DNA of 64,000 nucleotides from Siphonodentalium dalli. Its lineage: Eukaryota; Mollusca; Scaphopoda; Gadilida; Siphonodentaliidae. Each line of letters begins with the position of its first letter. Positions within the stretch are counted from its first letter, which is position 1. The position numbers and the translations under genes are program-made. The stretch spans positions 266,795,551-266,859,550 of the forward strand of contig CP136061.1 in NCBI GenBank assembly GCA_032622095.1, read 5' to 3'. Of the stretch, positions 21,780 to 33,700 are shown piece after piece. The notes beneath the pieces are model-generated. The model ran no database searches. It saw nothing but the letters and a program-made list of their open reading frames with translations, and was not told where the DNA came from.

Positions 21780-23985
21780 AAGAAAATAATATTGGAACAG
21801 CCAAGTCTGTATTTGGTATGTTTGATCTTTGCAGAATGAGGTCCCCAAAAGGTGAATTTAATGACACTATTCCCCAAGGTGGAATATCATCAACGAATTC
21901 ACCCTCTGGGGACCTCATTTCCTAAAAATGACCCCATTTGAACAAATCTGAAGTTCTGAACCCGGTCACCCAAGGCCTATCCATACCAAATATAAGCTAC
22001 ATGTAATATAGGCTTAATGGTTCTTGGAAAGAAATTATTTTAAGATTTACTATAAGGGAAAGAGTTATGGCCCTAGCTTTGCACCTATTTGATCTGATGA
22101 ACTTATTTGAACAAACATGATCGTTTATAGTCACCTAGGGAACATGCACGCGGTTGAGAAAATAATATTGGAACAGCCAAGTCTGTATTTGGTATGTTTG
22201 ATCTTTGCAGAGTGAGGTCGCCAAAAGGTGAATTTAATGACACTATTCCCCAAGGTGGAATATCATCAACGAATTCACCCTCTGGGGACCTCATTTTCTA
22301 AAAATGACCCCATTTAAGATTTACTATGGAGGGAAAGAGTTATGGCCCTAGCTTTGCACCTATTTGATCTGATGAACTTATTTGAACAAACCTGATCGTG
22401 AGTCAGATAGGGAACATGCACGCGGTTAAGAAAATAATATTGGAACAGCCAAGTCTGTATTTGGTATGTTTGATCTTTGCAGCATGAGGTCCCCAAAAGG
22501 TGAATTTAATGACACTATTCCCCAAGGTGGAATATCATCAACGAATTCACCCTCTGGGGACCTCATTTCCTAAAAATGACCCCATTTAAGATTTACTATG
22601 GAGGGAAAGAGTTATGGCCCTAGCTTTGCACCTATTTGATCTGATGAACTTATTTGAACAAACCTGATTGTGAACACCTAGGGAACATGCACACTGAGAT
22701 ATATAAACATATTTGGTCATTAATATGGAGAAGAAAACAAATGATGATAGATGGATGGATAGACATCCCAGCAGATTGACGGATGGAAAGACCGCCGCCT
22801 GACAGAATACAAATTCAAGCCAATATACACCCCCAATGTTTCTTTAAAAAATCAGGGTATGATTTCATCGGTATGAGTGAGCTTGGTTAAGAAAATAATA
22901 TGCAAGCCAAGTCTGAATATAGTGTGTCTGACATTTGCAGAATGAGGTCCCCAAAAGGTGAATTTAATGACAATATTCTGCAAGGCGGGCTAGCATCACC
23001 AGATTCATCATCTGGCCTCACCAGCCATGGGTAACCTAGGAACAATTGAAGTTCTACAGTTGAAGTTGGTAATGCACACCCATTGAGCACCTCAATTATG
23101 CATTTAATCTTCTGCCAATTAGGGGGACATAGAAACTGAACAGAAGGGAACAAGTCAAAAATTTTAAATTTCAATTTGATACTTAAGATATTTCGATGAT
23201 GCCTAAGCAGAATTAAGTCCATGGAGGGTGTATTTGGTGATGCTAGCATGCTGTACAGGGTAGCAACACTAAATTCACCCTCTGGGAACCTCATTCTGCA
23301 AATGTCAGACACACTAAATTCAGAGAGTGTGTTTAAAATTGCTAGCAGTTACAATGTTTACACAAGCTGCTAGATGTCATTTTATTCTAATCTTGATTAA
23401 TGACCTGTTTCTCTCTCCATCTATCCACAAAGATATATCCGCAACTTTAATAGAACAGGTATTAAGTGGAAGCTGGAGATTTGGAAGGAATGTTGGTTGG
23501 GTGCAGTTAACTGCAGGGTGGGGTGGTGGGGTGGGGTGGGGAATGGGGTGGATCTGGGCTATTTGGCCTCAGATGGGTAAAGAATTATTTCCGTAATTTT
23601 TTTTATGAGTAATATGACACTGGCTCCACCCACATTCGACCCAGTGACCTCATTTGAACAAATCTGAATAACAGTCCCCCAAGGACACTTTGTACCAAAT
23701 ATGAACCCATTCGGCCCAATAATATTTGAGAAGAAGTCGTTATAAGAATTACAGAGTTATGGCCCTGGCTTCAAAACTATTTGACCCAGTGTCATTTGAA
23801 CAAATCAGAATGAGATTCACATAGGGCACATCCACACCAAATATGAACCCATTTCGTCCAATGAAATCAGAGAAGAAGATGTTCAAAGAATTGTTGACAG
23901 ACGGACAGATGGGCGGACGGACGACGGATGAGGAGTGATGACTATAGCTCCACCGGAGACTTCGTCTCAGGTGAGCTAAAAAGGG
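21780..23985 (+). mobile_element. Helitron-like non-autonomous repeat with amplified modules
   Basis: Three near-identical modules (about 21783, 22154 and 22429) contain GGAACAGCCAAGTCTGTATT and a hairpin whose arms are ATGAGGTCCCCAAAAGG and CCTCTGGGGACCTCAT. Older versions follow at 22890-23010 and 23205-23310. Between modules are blocks such as AGAGTTATGGCCCTAGCTTT and TTTGAACAAA. The right end (23880-23985) is a CGGACGGACGACGG stretch, then CACCGGAGAC-TTC-GTCTCAGGTG, then AGCTAAAA: a hairpin followed by CTAA, as at Helitron 3' ends. This type of repeat is common in mollusc genomes. The 5' end was not defined. Confidence 0.6.
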
Positions 23986-24275
23986 GGTATAATTAAGGTC
24001 AACTAAAAGTAAGTTCTACGAATAATAGAATGGATGTGAAGAATGATAATTATTTCAATGTGAGTAATCTACTCTAAAATAACAACTAACATGGATGGGC
24101 AAACAGAAAAAACAAGAGGTGTGCACTCGTGTGCTAGGCTGCTAGCATACCCCCACTGTGGCAAATTCAACCCGCATTATCCGTATACCTAACATTTCCT
24201 ATGGGAACTACTCGTCAATGAGTACTTTTAGTATAGAAAGAGTTGAAGTGGTAAATTATGATAATTAATACTTAC

Positions 24276-24393
24276 CGAATGAAAACTCAACAACGAATCT
24301 CCACAATCCTTTAACAATGGTCTGAACAACTTCTAATGCATAAAGCTTCAACTTAGGGAGAATTAATTGGTAGTATGAATACAGCACCTGTGT
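24276..24393 (-). CDS. Internal exon of gene A, hydrophobic segment
   Basis: The acceptor is GACATTTGTTATTTCCAG, then ACACAG, and the donor is TTTTCATTCG, then GTAAGT; both are close to consensus. Only phase 0 is open: 39 codons plus one base, including VLYSYYQLILPKLKLYALEV, then VQTIVKGLWRFVVEFSF. The segment is rich in aromatic and branched residues and could be one membrane-associated or amphipathic region. It joins in phase to the terminal exon at 18371-18537 across a 5.7 kb intron. I do not recognise the family. Confidence 0.65.
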
Positions 24394-24559
24394 CTGGAAA
24401 TAACAAATGTCAAAGATTACACTCTCATCAAAATGACTCACTTCAATTGACACCATACGATTACTACTCTATTATTTTACTATTCCCCACTATAAATTGA
24501 AAATACCCAATCCTGATTGAATGAGGGCATCAGTTTGCCATCTTGACACAGATTCAAGT

Positions 24560-24868
24560 CAATTACATGTAATTTGACTGCTGACTATTCAGAAAAAATT
24601 GATGGCTCCCATCCAGAGGTCACCCCGAAGGTCCATATGAAGTTTGGTGATGATCGGATGAGGGATGTGGCCAGCAGGGTGTGCCAAAGATTTAGACATG
24701 CAAAGAGTAAAATCCAAGATGGCTGCCGGTGGCTATGTTTTCCATCGAAAATCACTAAAATTAGATAGCGCCCATCTAGAGATGATCCTAAATATGCATG
24801 TAAATTTAAAATAAAAATTGCGAGCTGCAGGGTGTGCCGATGGATTCAAATTTTAAATTAAAAATGCC
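24560..24868 (+). repeat. Interspersed repeat (CACCCCGAAG...CCAAGATGGC type)
   Basis: GGTCACCCCGAAGGTCCATA, then TGAAGTTTGGTGATGATCGG, then AAAGAGTAAAATCCAAGATGG. The same order of blocks recurs at 37380-37500 and 37650-37960, so this is an old dispersed family. The 64-codon frame at 24574-24768 is part of it and is not a host gene. Confidence 0.65.
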
Positions 24869-24869
24869 T

Positions 24870-25632
24870 GCCGGCTAGAGCTGGGCGGTATTTCAATATA
24901 TTGACTATAGTCGGTTTGGAAAAGAAAAACCGTATTGAAACAGTGTGTACAATAAAAATTCAATATATCATAACCGCAATTTTATCACCTCAAAAGATGG
25001 TTTCAAATTACAATCCAATACTGAATTGAATACTTTAGCGGACAGCTGATTGAAAGCAGCCTTTATCGGTCGCTCCCATGTTATGTCTCTGTTGTATTCA
25101 ATTGTAACCAATGATGCAATGGTTGTAATTTGGGCTGAAGTAGAGCAATGGAGTATCTTCTTCTAAATTCAACCTGATTGCGGTGTAAAGTCACAAGCTA
25201 TACTTCGTCCAAACTATTCGACTCACAACTCGGCGGTATTTGTCATTCAATATTTTCTAAAAATTTGACTGACAAATCCGTGAAATTCATTCAACTAGCC
25301 CGCCATTGAGTATTTGCAGATGCAGAATATGACCCGCAGGTGTTGGCCGAACTATATCACTTGGGACGTTACCTCGCTACCATCAACCCCAATTTTAAAT
25401 ATAGTTGAGCTGCATTGTCTCCCTTCCGTTTCACCTTGCTATTATTATTTCATTATTATGATAATACATGAATAAAGTTCTCCCCCTTAACTAAATCCCG
25501 TGTTCAAAAGTTAATTAAAAATGTTCCGTAATTCATTGTGTGTGATAGACTGCAGACAGCCCAGAATGAACCATATTGGCCCAATTCTACTAGGTCCTCA
25601 ACATATGAGCACGTGCTGTGATGTCACGGGAA
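24870..25632. other. hAT-like terminus (24876) and unassigned sequence
   Basis: AGAGCTGGGCGGTATTTC at 24876 resembles the outward end AGGGTTGGGCGGTATTGAC read on the minus strand from 37354, so it is probably the end of a related degraded hAT-like element. No opposite end or duplication was found. The rest (to 25632) shows nothing recognisable. Confidence 0.4.
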
Positions 25633-28600
25633 TGGATTGGATTGTTTATTTGCACAAATTAAATACATAATACACAAACATAATAATATATATTTCAAAT
25701 TTGCACAGGAGCGGCATGGCCAATACAGGCCGTCTTCCTGCCGCCCCTTATACATAATAGAGAATAAGCAGATGGCGATCATATTGTTGTGTGACAATCT
25801 AGATGTTGCATGAGGGTCAGCTGTTGAAAAAATGTGTTGTTAAACTTTTGGGGTTGTGTTTTATATATCCAACTTTGTTCGGGCAGATATGATTAAATAA
25901 ATGACTATACAATTATGTGTCCATGGATATGTGCCCATAAATGGTGAGTAATCCAGGGTTACGGCACGTAATGAGGACACGTCTCTTAAGCGCAATTATA
26001 CATAATACATGTATACATATTGTTCCAATTACTTTCTACAATCTCGGCATTCCGCGTTGTCACAAGTTACTGAGCTATTATAGTGTGATTGCACATTTGT
26101 ACGTATGGAAGATTTAAAGATGGTTCTGCTACCTGCAAATCTGTGTGATGTGTCCAAGCAGTTCCACACATACGGAAATGAGTATCTCGGTAGAATTTGA
26201 GAGAAATTCGTCATTGGAATTGTAGTAGCCAAGTTGCCGGACTGTCGTGTTGTTGATATTGGTGTATACTTAAATAAACTTTCGAAAGACGGGGGAAGAT
26301 ATTTGTTTTTCCAATCATACATGAACAATGCGATTTGAAGATGATACAGGTCATGAAACTTTAGAATTTTTAGAGTTTTAAACAACGGCTCTGTGTGACT
26401 GCGATATCTTTTATTGCATAATATCCGGACTGCCTTTTTCTGTAGCCGAAAAAGAGACCCTGATGCTGAAACGTGTCCCCAGATTATTATTCCGTATAGG
26501 AGATGACTGTGAATTAAGGAGAAGTACAGAGATTTTAGTGCACTTTTGGGGAGGAATCGTTTGGCTTTACCTAGACAGTATATTGCATGTGATATTTTTC
26601 TGGTTAGCATTGATATGTGGTACTTAAAAGTAAGATTTTCGTCAATGATTATGCCAAGGAATTTAAGTGATTTTTCTTGGTTTTGATTACTTACACGAAC
26701 TAGTTCCTTTTTATTCAATTTAATTTGCAGATCTGCCCATTTAAAATCGTTATTTTGTGGATGCAGCAACATATATTTAGTTTTTGATTCATTGAGGGAT
26801 AGTCGGTTACTACAGCACCAGCGGTATACTTTATCTAGTTCATCGTTTATCTTATTCTGAATGGTTTTAGAGTTATTCCCTGACATGTATAATGTTGTGT
26901 CGTCAGCAAATGAAAGAAGTTTGAGATTGGTGCTGTTGGGCATGTCGTTGACATACATTAGAAATATGATGGGGCCAAGGATAGACCCCTGTGGTACTCC
27001 ACATGTCATAGTCAACATTCCCGATTGATGATCATGGACTTCTACATATTGTCGCCTGTCATGTAAGTAACTTCTGAACCAGTCATTAGCGATTCCCCTT
27101 ATTCCATAGTGATCGAGCTTTCTAAGTAAAATTTCGTGACTTATGGTATCAAAAGCTTTTGATAAGTCTAAGAAAATGGCAATGGTGGAGTCACGGGTTT
27201 TTTTGTCATTACATTCCGCTACATCTTCCAGAAGATGTATAAGTGGATGAATGGTAGAATGTTTCTTACGAAAGCCATATTGGTGTTCATGAAGAATTTT
27301 ATGTTTGTTGAGGAAAGATGAAAGCCGAGCATTGATGATTTTTTCCATTATTTTGGAAAATGCAGGTAATATGCTGATTGGTCTATAATTTTCAATCTGA
27401 TCGCGTTCCCCTTTTTTGTATATAGGCATTATTCTAGATATTTTCATTTTCTCGGGCACAAGTCCCTGGGCAAATGAGAGATTAAAAATATGCGTGAGTG
27501 GTCCAACCGTTTCGTTAATTGTTTGTTTCATTAGTTTCACGGAGACATCGTTTATATCTGTGCAAGTTTTATTAGATAGTTTCGAGCAAAGTGATATTAG
27601 TTCATCTCTGTTTGTTGGGAAAATAAAAAGGTTATTTTCATACTGCCCGGTAGGTAATCGGTGAAGTTCATCCCTGGAATCTGTGTTACATTGTTTGCGG
27701 TAATTCTTCCGATGTCAGCGAAAAATGTTTTGAATGCGCATGCGATGGTTGTCGGGTCAGACAGTTTTCCGTTACCGGTACCATTTGAAAATTCGGTAGG
27801 AAAGGTATTCAAACCATGAGATATTTTAAGGGCTTCTTTCAGTATCGTCCAAGTGCGTCGCATGTTTGCTTGATTTTCTTTGAGAATATTGTCGTAATAA
27901 TGATTTTTACTCCGCCGTTTTAATTGGTTGTATATTCTGCAGTATATTTTGTATCTACCTATGTTTTCCTCTGTTGGAAATTTTAACTTATTGGTGTACA
28001 ATTTGCTTTTTTTTACTGACGATTGAATGAGTCCTTTAGTCATCCATGGTTCTCGTTTAGTGTACTTGTTTGGTGGTTTGCGTTTAATTTTTGGAAAGGC
28101 TTCTTCGAAGAATAAGGAGTAGCTGCGCAAAAACGCGTTATATGCTAGGTCTGCGTCTTGGTATATGAAGACCTCATCGAATGAATGATTGTACAGAAGA
28201 CTTTTAAATTTTGTTATATTGTTTTCGGACATTATTCTAGTTGTTGTTTGATTTACGTCATTCTTTGTATTGGTATCATTGGTTTCGACGTGGAATGTAC
28301 CAAAGTGGTCTGAGACGTCCGATAGGATGATTCCACTGTGAAATTTGCAGTTGGATATGCTATTTGTGTAAATGTGGTCAATGAGAGTCGCTGATAATTC
28401 AGCTACTCTCGTTGGTTTAGTAATCACTGAAATGAATCCACGTTCGAACATATTACTGACGAAAGCATTTGTTTTACTGTGTGAATCAGAATGCAGTAAG
28501 TCTTATGTTAAAATCACCAACGATGTATACTTTTGCATTTAATTCGTTATGTTTGATAATAACATTGTCAAGCTGATTAGAGAAGGTTTCTATGTCTGCG

Positions 28601-29300
28601 AGCGGGGCAGTGTTAGGTCGGTATATAGAGCCTACAATGTATGAATTTTTTTTACCCGGATTTATTTCTACAAATAGAGTTTCAATTACATGGGGAATGA
28701 ATATCGAGAGGTCATTTCTAGTTTTATATTTAAGGCTACTTTTAATGAAAATTCCGACCCCACCCCTCCGTCATCATTGTCTGGACGAGATTTGTACTCG
28801 AATGGGTGATATCCTTCTAATGTGAAAGTATCCCTTACCCTAAAAACTTCAGATAGCGCAATTATGTCAAATAAGTTTTCCCCTGATTGTTGAATATTAC
28901 ATAGGAGGTCAACAAATGAGTCCCAGTTCGCTGTCAAGCTTCGGCAGTTTAGCCCAAGGAGAGACGTCGTCTTCCTTTCAATTGATAGTTTCTCCTTGAT
29001 TTGAAGTGGGGCATAATAATCTGATTGGTGGTTCAGAATGTCGTAAATGTTACTCCCGTTATCACAGTCATCGCCCTTATATACGGTGGAAAGTTATAGT
29101 CATCACCCTGGAGCTCACCCACAGATAGCCTATCGATAACCATTGTCTGAAATTATATTAGAGTTATATATTTTACCCCAAATCAGGAATGTACTTTCAT
29201 TTTTCGGCATATTTAGTACCGTGTCCGTGTAAAGATACCTAACATGCGCATCCTTGTCACACAACAATATCATCTTGAGCAGTACGGAATAACAGAACAT
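25633..29300 (-). mobile_element. LINE-2: frameshifted CR1/L2-like non-LTR element
   Basis: This minus-strand element has a full-length but broken ORF2 (26029-29143), a 3' UTR of about 390 bp containing GGAAGACGGCCTGTATTGGC, and a 3' tail of CAATC repeats (25635-25650). No ORF1 is visible upstream of 29143, so it is either 5'-truncated or a one-ORF element; the 5' end is not defined. The RT block GVPQGSILGP is typical of the CR1/L2/Jockey side of the LINE tree. It lies in an intron of gene A if the exon at 38417 is real. Confidence 0.85.
26029..29143 (-). pseudogene. LINE-2 ORF2 (endonuclease-RT), four frameshifts
   Basis: It starts at ATG 29143 (MVIDRLSVGELQGDD). The reading frame changes near 29080, 28765 (in a G-rich run), 28503 (an apparent one-base insertion just after the GDFNI nuclease motif) and 27645. 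The pieces in order: 29143-28765, N-terminal region with SLLGLNCRSL and IIALSEVF (nuclease Glu); 28765-28503, with GSIYRP and VGDFNI; 28503-27645, with SDVSDHF (catalytic His) and a linker; 27645-26029, the RT. In the RT piece (residues counted from its Met at 27540) are NYRPISIL (51-58), FLDLSKAFD (123-131), GVPQGSILGP (181-190), the active-site FADD (211-214) and a C-terminal CDNAECRDC. It is not translatable as one protein. Pieces are described as they stand, not joined. Confidence 0.88.
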
Positions 29301-29849
29301 AAAACATTTACAGAACAATTTGATGGGAATCATATACATATATACATACTAGTATAAGCAATACATGTGTATACATGTGCATTCGTGTATAAACAAATAT
29401 AATGCATAGCATTGGCATGATGTACAAGATGGTCCGCTGTTGTGTAAGTCGCTATTTTTGTCAGTCGACTATTCCGACGAGCGTCTCAACAGTCATTGAC
29501 TGTTTTGATTTTTGTGTATATTAGCGGCAGCTCAACAAGGCCGTGCGTTTCGTGCTGGTCGTGGTTCACGGGTGATTGACCAGGTTGACCCATTTGCAGG
29601 CTATGTACGAAATTGTTCGAATGTGTTTTACTGTACTGCAAGTAATGTTTTCGCCTTCGGAATTTATATGGAACAGACTTATAAATTAATTCTTTGCAAA
29701 GTGTTTGGTTTTCCGGTTATTTACTAGAAGAGCCTGGTCTAGGAAAGCCTGGTGATGTGAGATAATTGTATGCCATCGTGATTCACCTTTCGGCCTTGGT
29801 CATATTTTGGCGTCATCCATGTAGTGAGTACACATACAAGCATATACGT
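29301..29849. other. Unassigned sequence; one possible splice-led ORF
   Basis: At 29525 an acceptor-like TTTTTGTGTATATTAG precedes an open plus frame to 29727 (including AAQQGRAFRAGRGSRV). A second frame is also open briefly. There is no donor or partner exon, so I do not call a gene. Confidence 0.3.
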
Positions 29850-30042
29850 TCATTTTAATTTATCCGTTGTGATATATTATGACTGGATAGAACTGTATTT
29901 AGTCTAAAATGGATATATATATTTAATTGATTCATTTGCGATCGACAATGCATTTCAATTATGTCCATTAAAAATAAGATGAATTGGTAACATTAAAGCG
30001 TGGCATACTGTCATACGACACTGATTCTACATTTATAATTTA

Positions 30043-30294
30043 TTCCATGACCGGAGCTTACTGCAATTGTGCGAATACCCTGTGCCAATGCATTTTCTCA
30101 TATATGAGTCTCCCATAGGGAGACTCGCATATATATAAAAATACATTGTCCAAACAATATTTACCTTGACACGATTAGCCAGTGCATTCACCCATATATG
30201 CGAGGATCCCTATATGAAACTCGCACACACATGACAATGCACCGACTTGTGATCTGTAATACTCACCAGCGAAGAGCCCGTAATGAAAGGGTTG
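30043..30294 (+). mobile_element. Degenerate copy of the CCCTTTCATGAC TTAA family
   Basis: The left end CCATGACCGGAGCTTACTGC and right end CCGTAATGAAAGGGTTGAGG match the better-preserved copies at 55597 and 63201. The internal pair of CTCCCATAGGGAGACTC-like blocks is also shared. Neither TTAA is intact, so this insertion is old. It lies inside the first part of the tandem array. Confidence 0.55.
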
Positions 30295-30635
30295 AGGGTG
30301 GGGTAATATTGCATTTTAATTATCTGATTATACCCATTATGATATATCATGACTGCGTTTGTGGGGTCAACAATGTATTCATATTACAATTACGTCCAAT
30401 ATGGCATATACCCCACGTAGGACTGTGTCAATAGTGTATATATTATTTATAATTTAGTCATGCATGTCAACAATAAATTGGATCAACATAATGCCTTGAC
30501 AACTCAAGAATGCCAAACATGTAATATTGTTATAAATTATTCCTAAACATTGGATAGGTTGGATCATAATACAAGTCCTTACATGTGTCAATAACAATAA
30601 TATTATATATACTAAACATATAATAAACAAATAAC

Positions 30636-30653
30636 ATATACATACATATATAC

Positions 30654-30704
<51 letters not shown>

Positions 30705-30735
30705 CACATATACATATACATACATATACACATAC
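30636..30735. repeat. CATATA microsatellite
   Basis: About 100 bp of CATACATATATA-type repeats. Overlapping Tyr/Ile/Cys/Met-rich ORFs on the minus strand are translations of it. A similar tract occurs at 35463-35585, near the far edge of the tandem array. Confidence 0.9.
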
Positions 30736-33700
30736 GCATACAATACAATATGTCTATATTATTCATTTAAGGTTGGTGATCAGCAATGTATATCAATTCC
30801 ATCCATTTAATGGTAGGGGGTCAACAATGTATTTGAATTCCATCCATTACGATACGGTACATAATGACTGGATAGGACTATGTTGTGTCAATTCCTTCCA
30901 TCGTGATATATCATGACTGGGTAGAACTTAGTTATAATTTTCATTTGAGGGGTGCGGTCAAGAATACATTCTAGTTAGATCCATTGTGACTTGACCATTT
31001 GACAATGCAATGCATTTGACAATATAATATTTATATAATGACTTGGCAGAACTCACACATATACATACCGGCACACAGTATTCCTTTAACGGTGGGGTCA
31101 AAAATGCATTTCAATTTCATTTGTTTTGTTATAACATGACTGGGTATGACATAGTTCTGTCAACAATAGATATATATTTTTCATTGGGCATTATGACATG
31201 TCAAAATTAGGTAGGACTTAGCTGTGTCAGCAATATTTTTTTATTTATAATTTAGTCATGCATGTCAACAGGGAATTTAATTTAATTATTTCTGATATAT
31301 CACTTAGGACTTAGCTGTTCAGCAATAAGTATATTATTTATAATTTACTCATGTAGGAGTGGGTTCCATGCATGGGTGGGGGTCATAAATACATTATAAT
31401 TCCATTCATCATGACTTGTAGTGAGTGGGTTGAATTTAGTTTTGTCAACAATAGTAACTTTTTAAATTATTCCTTTAAGGGTGGGGGTCAAAAATAAATT
31501 ATTCCTTTAAGGGTGGGGGTAAAGAAATGCATTTCAATTTCATTTGTTATGTTATATCATGTCTGGGTATGACTTATTTCTGTCAACAATAAATATATTT
31601 GTTTCATTGTGCATCATGACATGTCAAAATTAGGTAGGAATTAGCTGTGTCAGCAAGATTTTTTCATCTCTAATTTATTCATGCATGTCATCATGGAGTT
31701 TAATTTAATCCTTTCTGATATAACACTTAGGACTTACATCTTCAGAAATAAGTATATTATTTATAATTTAGTCATGCGTGTCAACAGGGATTTTGACTTA
31801 AACCTTTTTGATGAATCACTTAGGACTTAGCTGTTCAGCAATAAGTATATTATTTATACTTTTGTCATGCAGAAGTGGGTTCCATGCAGGGGTGGGGTCA
31901 ACAATGAATTTCCATATCTTTTAAGGGTGGGTGTCAAAATGAATTTCCATTTATTCATTTAATGGGGAACAGTGTGTTTCAATTACATATATTGTGACAT
32001 ATCATGGTGGGACATAGTTGTGACATTCTGATATATCACTTAGGACTTACCTGTTCAGCAATACGTTTATTATTTATAATTCAGTCATGCAGGAGTGGAT
32101 TCCATGCATGGGTGGGGTAATAAATTCAATATAATTCCATTCATCATGACATGTAGTGAATATGTAGAACTTAGTTTTGTCAACAATAGTAACTTTTTAA
32201 ATTATTCCTTTAAGTGTGGGGGTAAAGAAATGCATTTCAATTTCATTTGTTATTTTATATCATGACTGGGTATGACTTAGTTCTGTCAACAATAAATATA
32301 TATTTTTCATTTTGTATTATGACATGTCAAGATTTGGTAGGACTTAGCTGTGTCAGCAATATTTTTTTCATTTATAATTTAGTCATGCATGTCAACAGGG
32401 AGTTTAATTTAAACCTTTCTGATATATCACTTAGGACTTACCTGTTCAGCAATAAGTATATTATTTATAATTTAGTCATGCATGTCAACAGGGAATTTAA
32501 CTTAAACCTTTTTGATGAATAACTTAGGACTTACCTGTTCAGCAATAAGTATATTATTTATAATTTGGTCATGCAGAAGTGGGTTCCATGTAGGGGTGGG
32601 GTCACAACTAATTTCCATATCTTTTAAGGGTGGGTGTCAAAAATGAAATTCCATTTATTCTTTTAATGGGGAACAGTGTGTTTCAATTACATATATTGTT
32701 ACATATCATGGTGGGACATAGTTGTGACATTCTGATATATCACTTAGTACTTAGCTGTATCAGCAATAAATAAATTATTTATAATTTAGTCATGCTGGGT
32801 GGGGTCAACTATGAAGTTCAATTTATTATTTTAAGGGTGGGGGCCAACTATGAAATTCAGTTTATTATTTTAGGGGTAGGGGCCAGCTAAGTGTATTCCC
32901 TCTACATTATGATATCATAACTGGGTAGGAAAACAAATATATCATTTCTAATTTAGTTGTGCAAGTCAGCAATGAATTTAATTTCATCCATTCTGATATA
33001 TCACTTAGGGCTTAGCTGTATGGGCAGTAAATATATTATTTATAATTTAGTGATGTAGGTGTGAGATCAACAATGATTTTCAATGTATTCATTAAAGGGT
33101 GGGGCCAACAAGTGCATTCCAATTGCATCCATTGTAACTGGATAGGACATAAGTGTTGTAAAAACAACAACAACAATACTTGTACATTGATAATGTATCC
33201 ATTTAATGGTGAGTAAGAATGTATTTCAATTATATCCATTATGATACATCATGACTTGGTATGACTTAGTTTTGTCAACCAAAAGTATATTTTAATTTAT
33301 TCAATGTATTTCAGTTGCATCCATGACATAATGAATGGGTAGGCATTGGCTGTTATCAATAAATATATTACTTCTAATTTAATTGTGCACTTCAGCAATG
33401 AATTTAGTTTCATCCATTTGTGACATCAATAATTATACATCTGTTATTTATTCATTTAAGGGTGGTGTAAGACTGCATTTCAATTATATCCCTTATGATA
33501 TATCATGACTTAGTAGGACTTGGCTCTGTCAACCAAAGTATATATTTTTAATTCATTCATTTCAGGGGTGGGGTCAAAACTGCATTCAATAACACTTACA
33601 TCCAATATGTTACATGCCCCTGTACGACTTAGCTGTATCAACAACAAAACATTAATTATAACTGTCTGATCAACAATGAATTTTATTCCATCCATTCATA

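Noticed and set aside
24574-24768. 64-codon ORF with VTPKVHMKFGDDRMRD
   Set aside because: It is part of a dispersed repeat recurring at 37.4-38.0 kb.
29525-29727. Exon starting AAQQGRAFRAGRGSR
   Set aside because: An acceptor-like AG exists, but two frames are open, there is no donor or partner exon, and the sequence is low complexity.
30454-30766. Tyr/Ile/Cys-rich minus-strand ORFs
   Set aside because: They translate the CATATA microsatellite.
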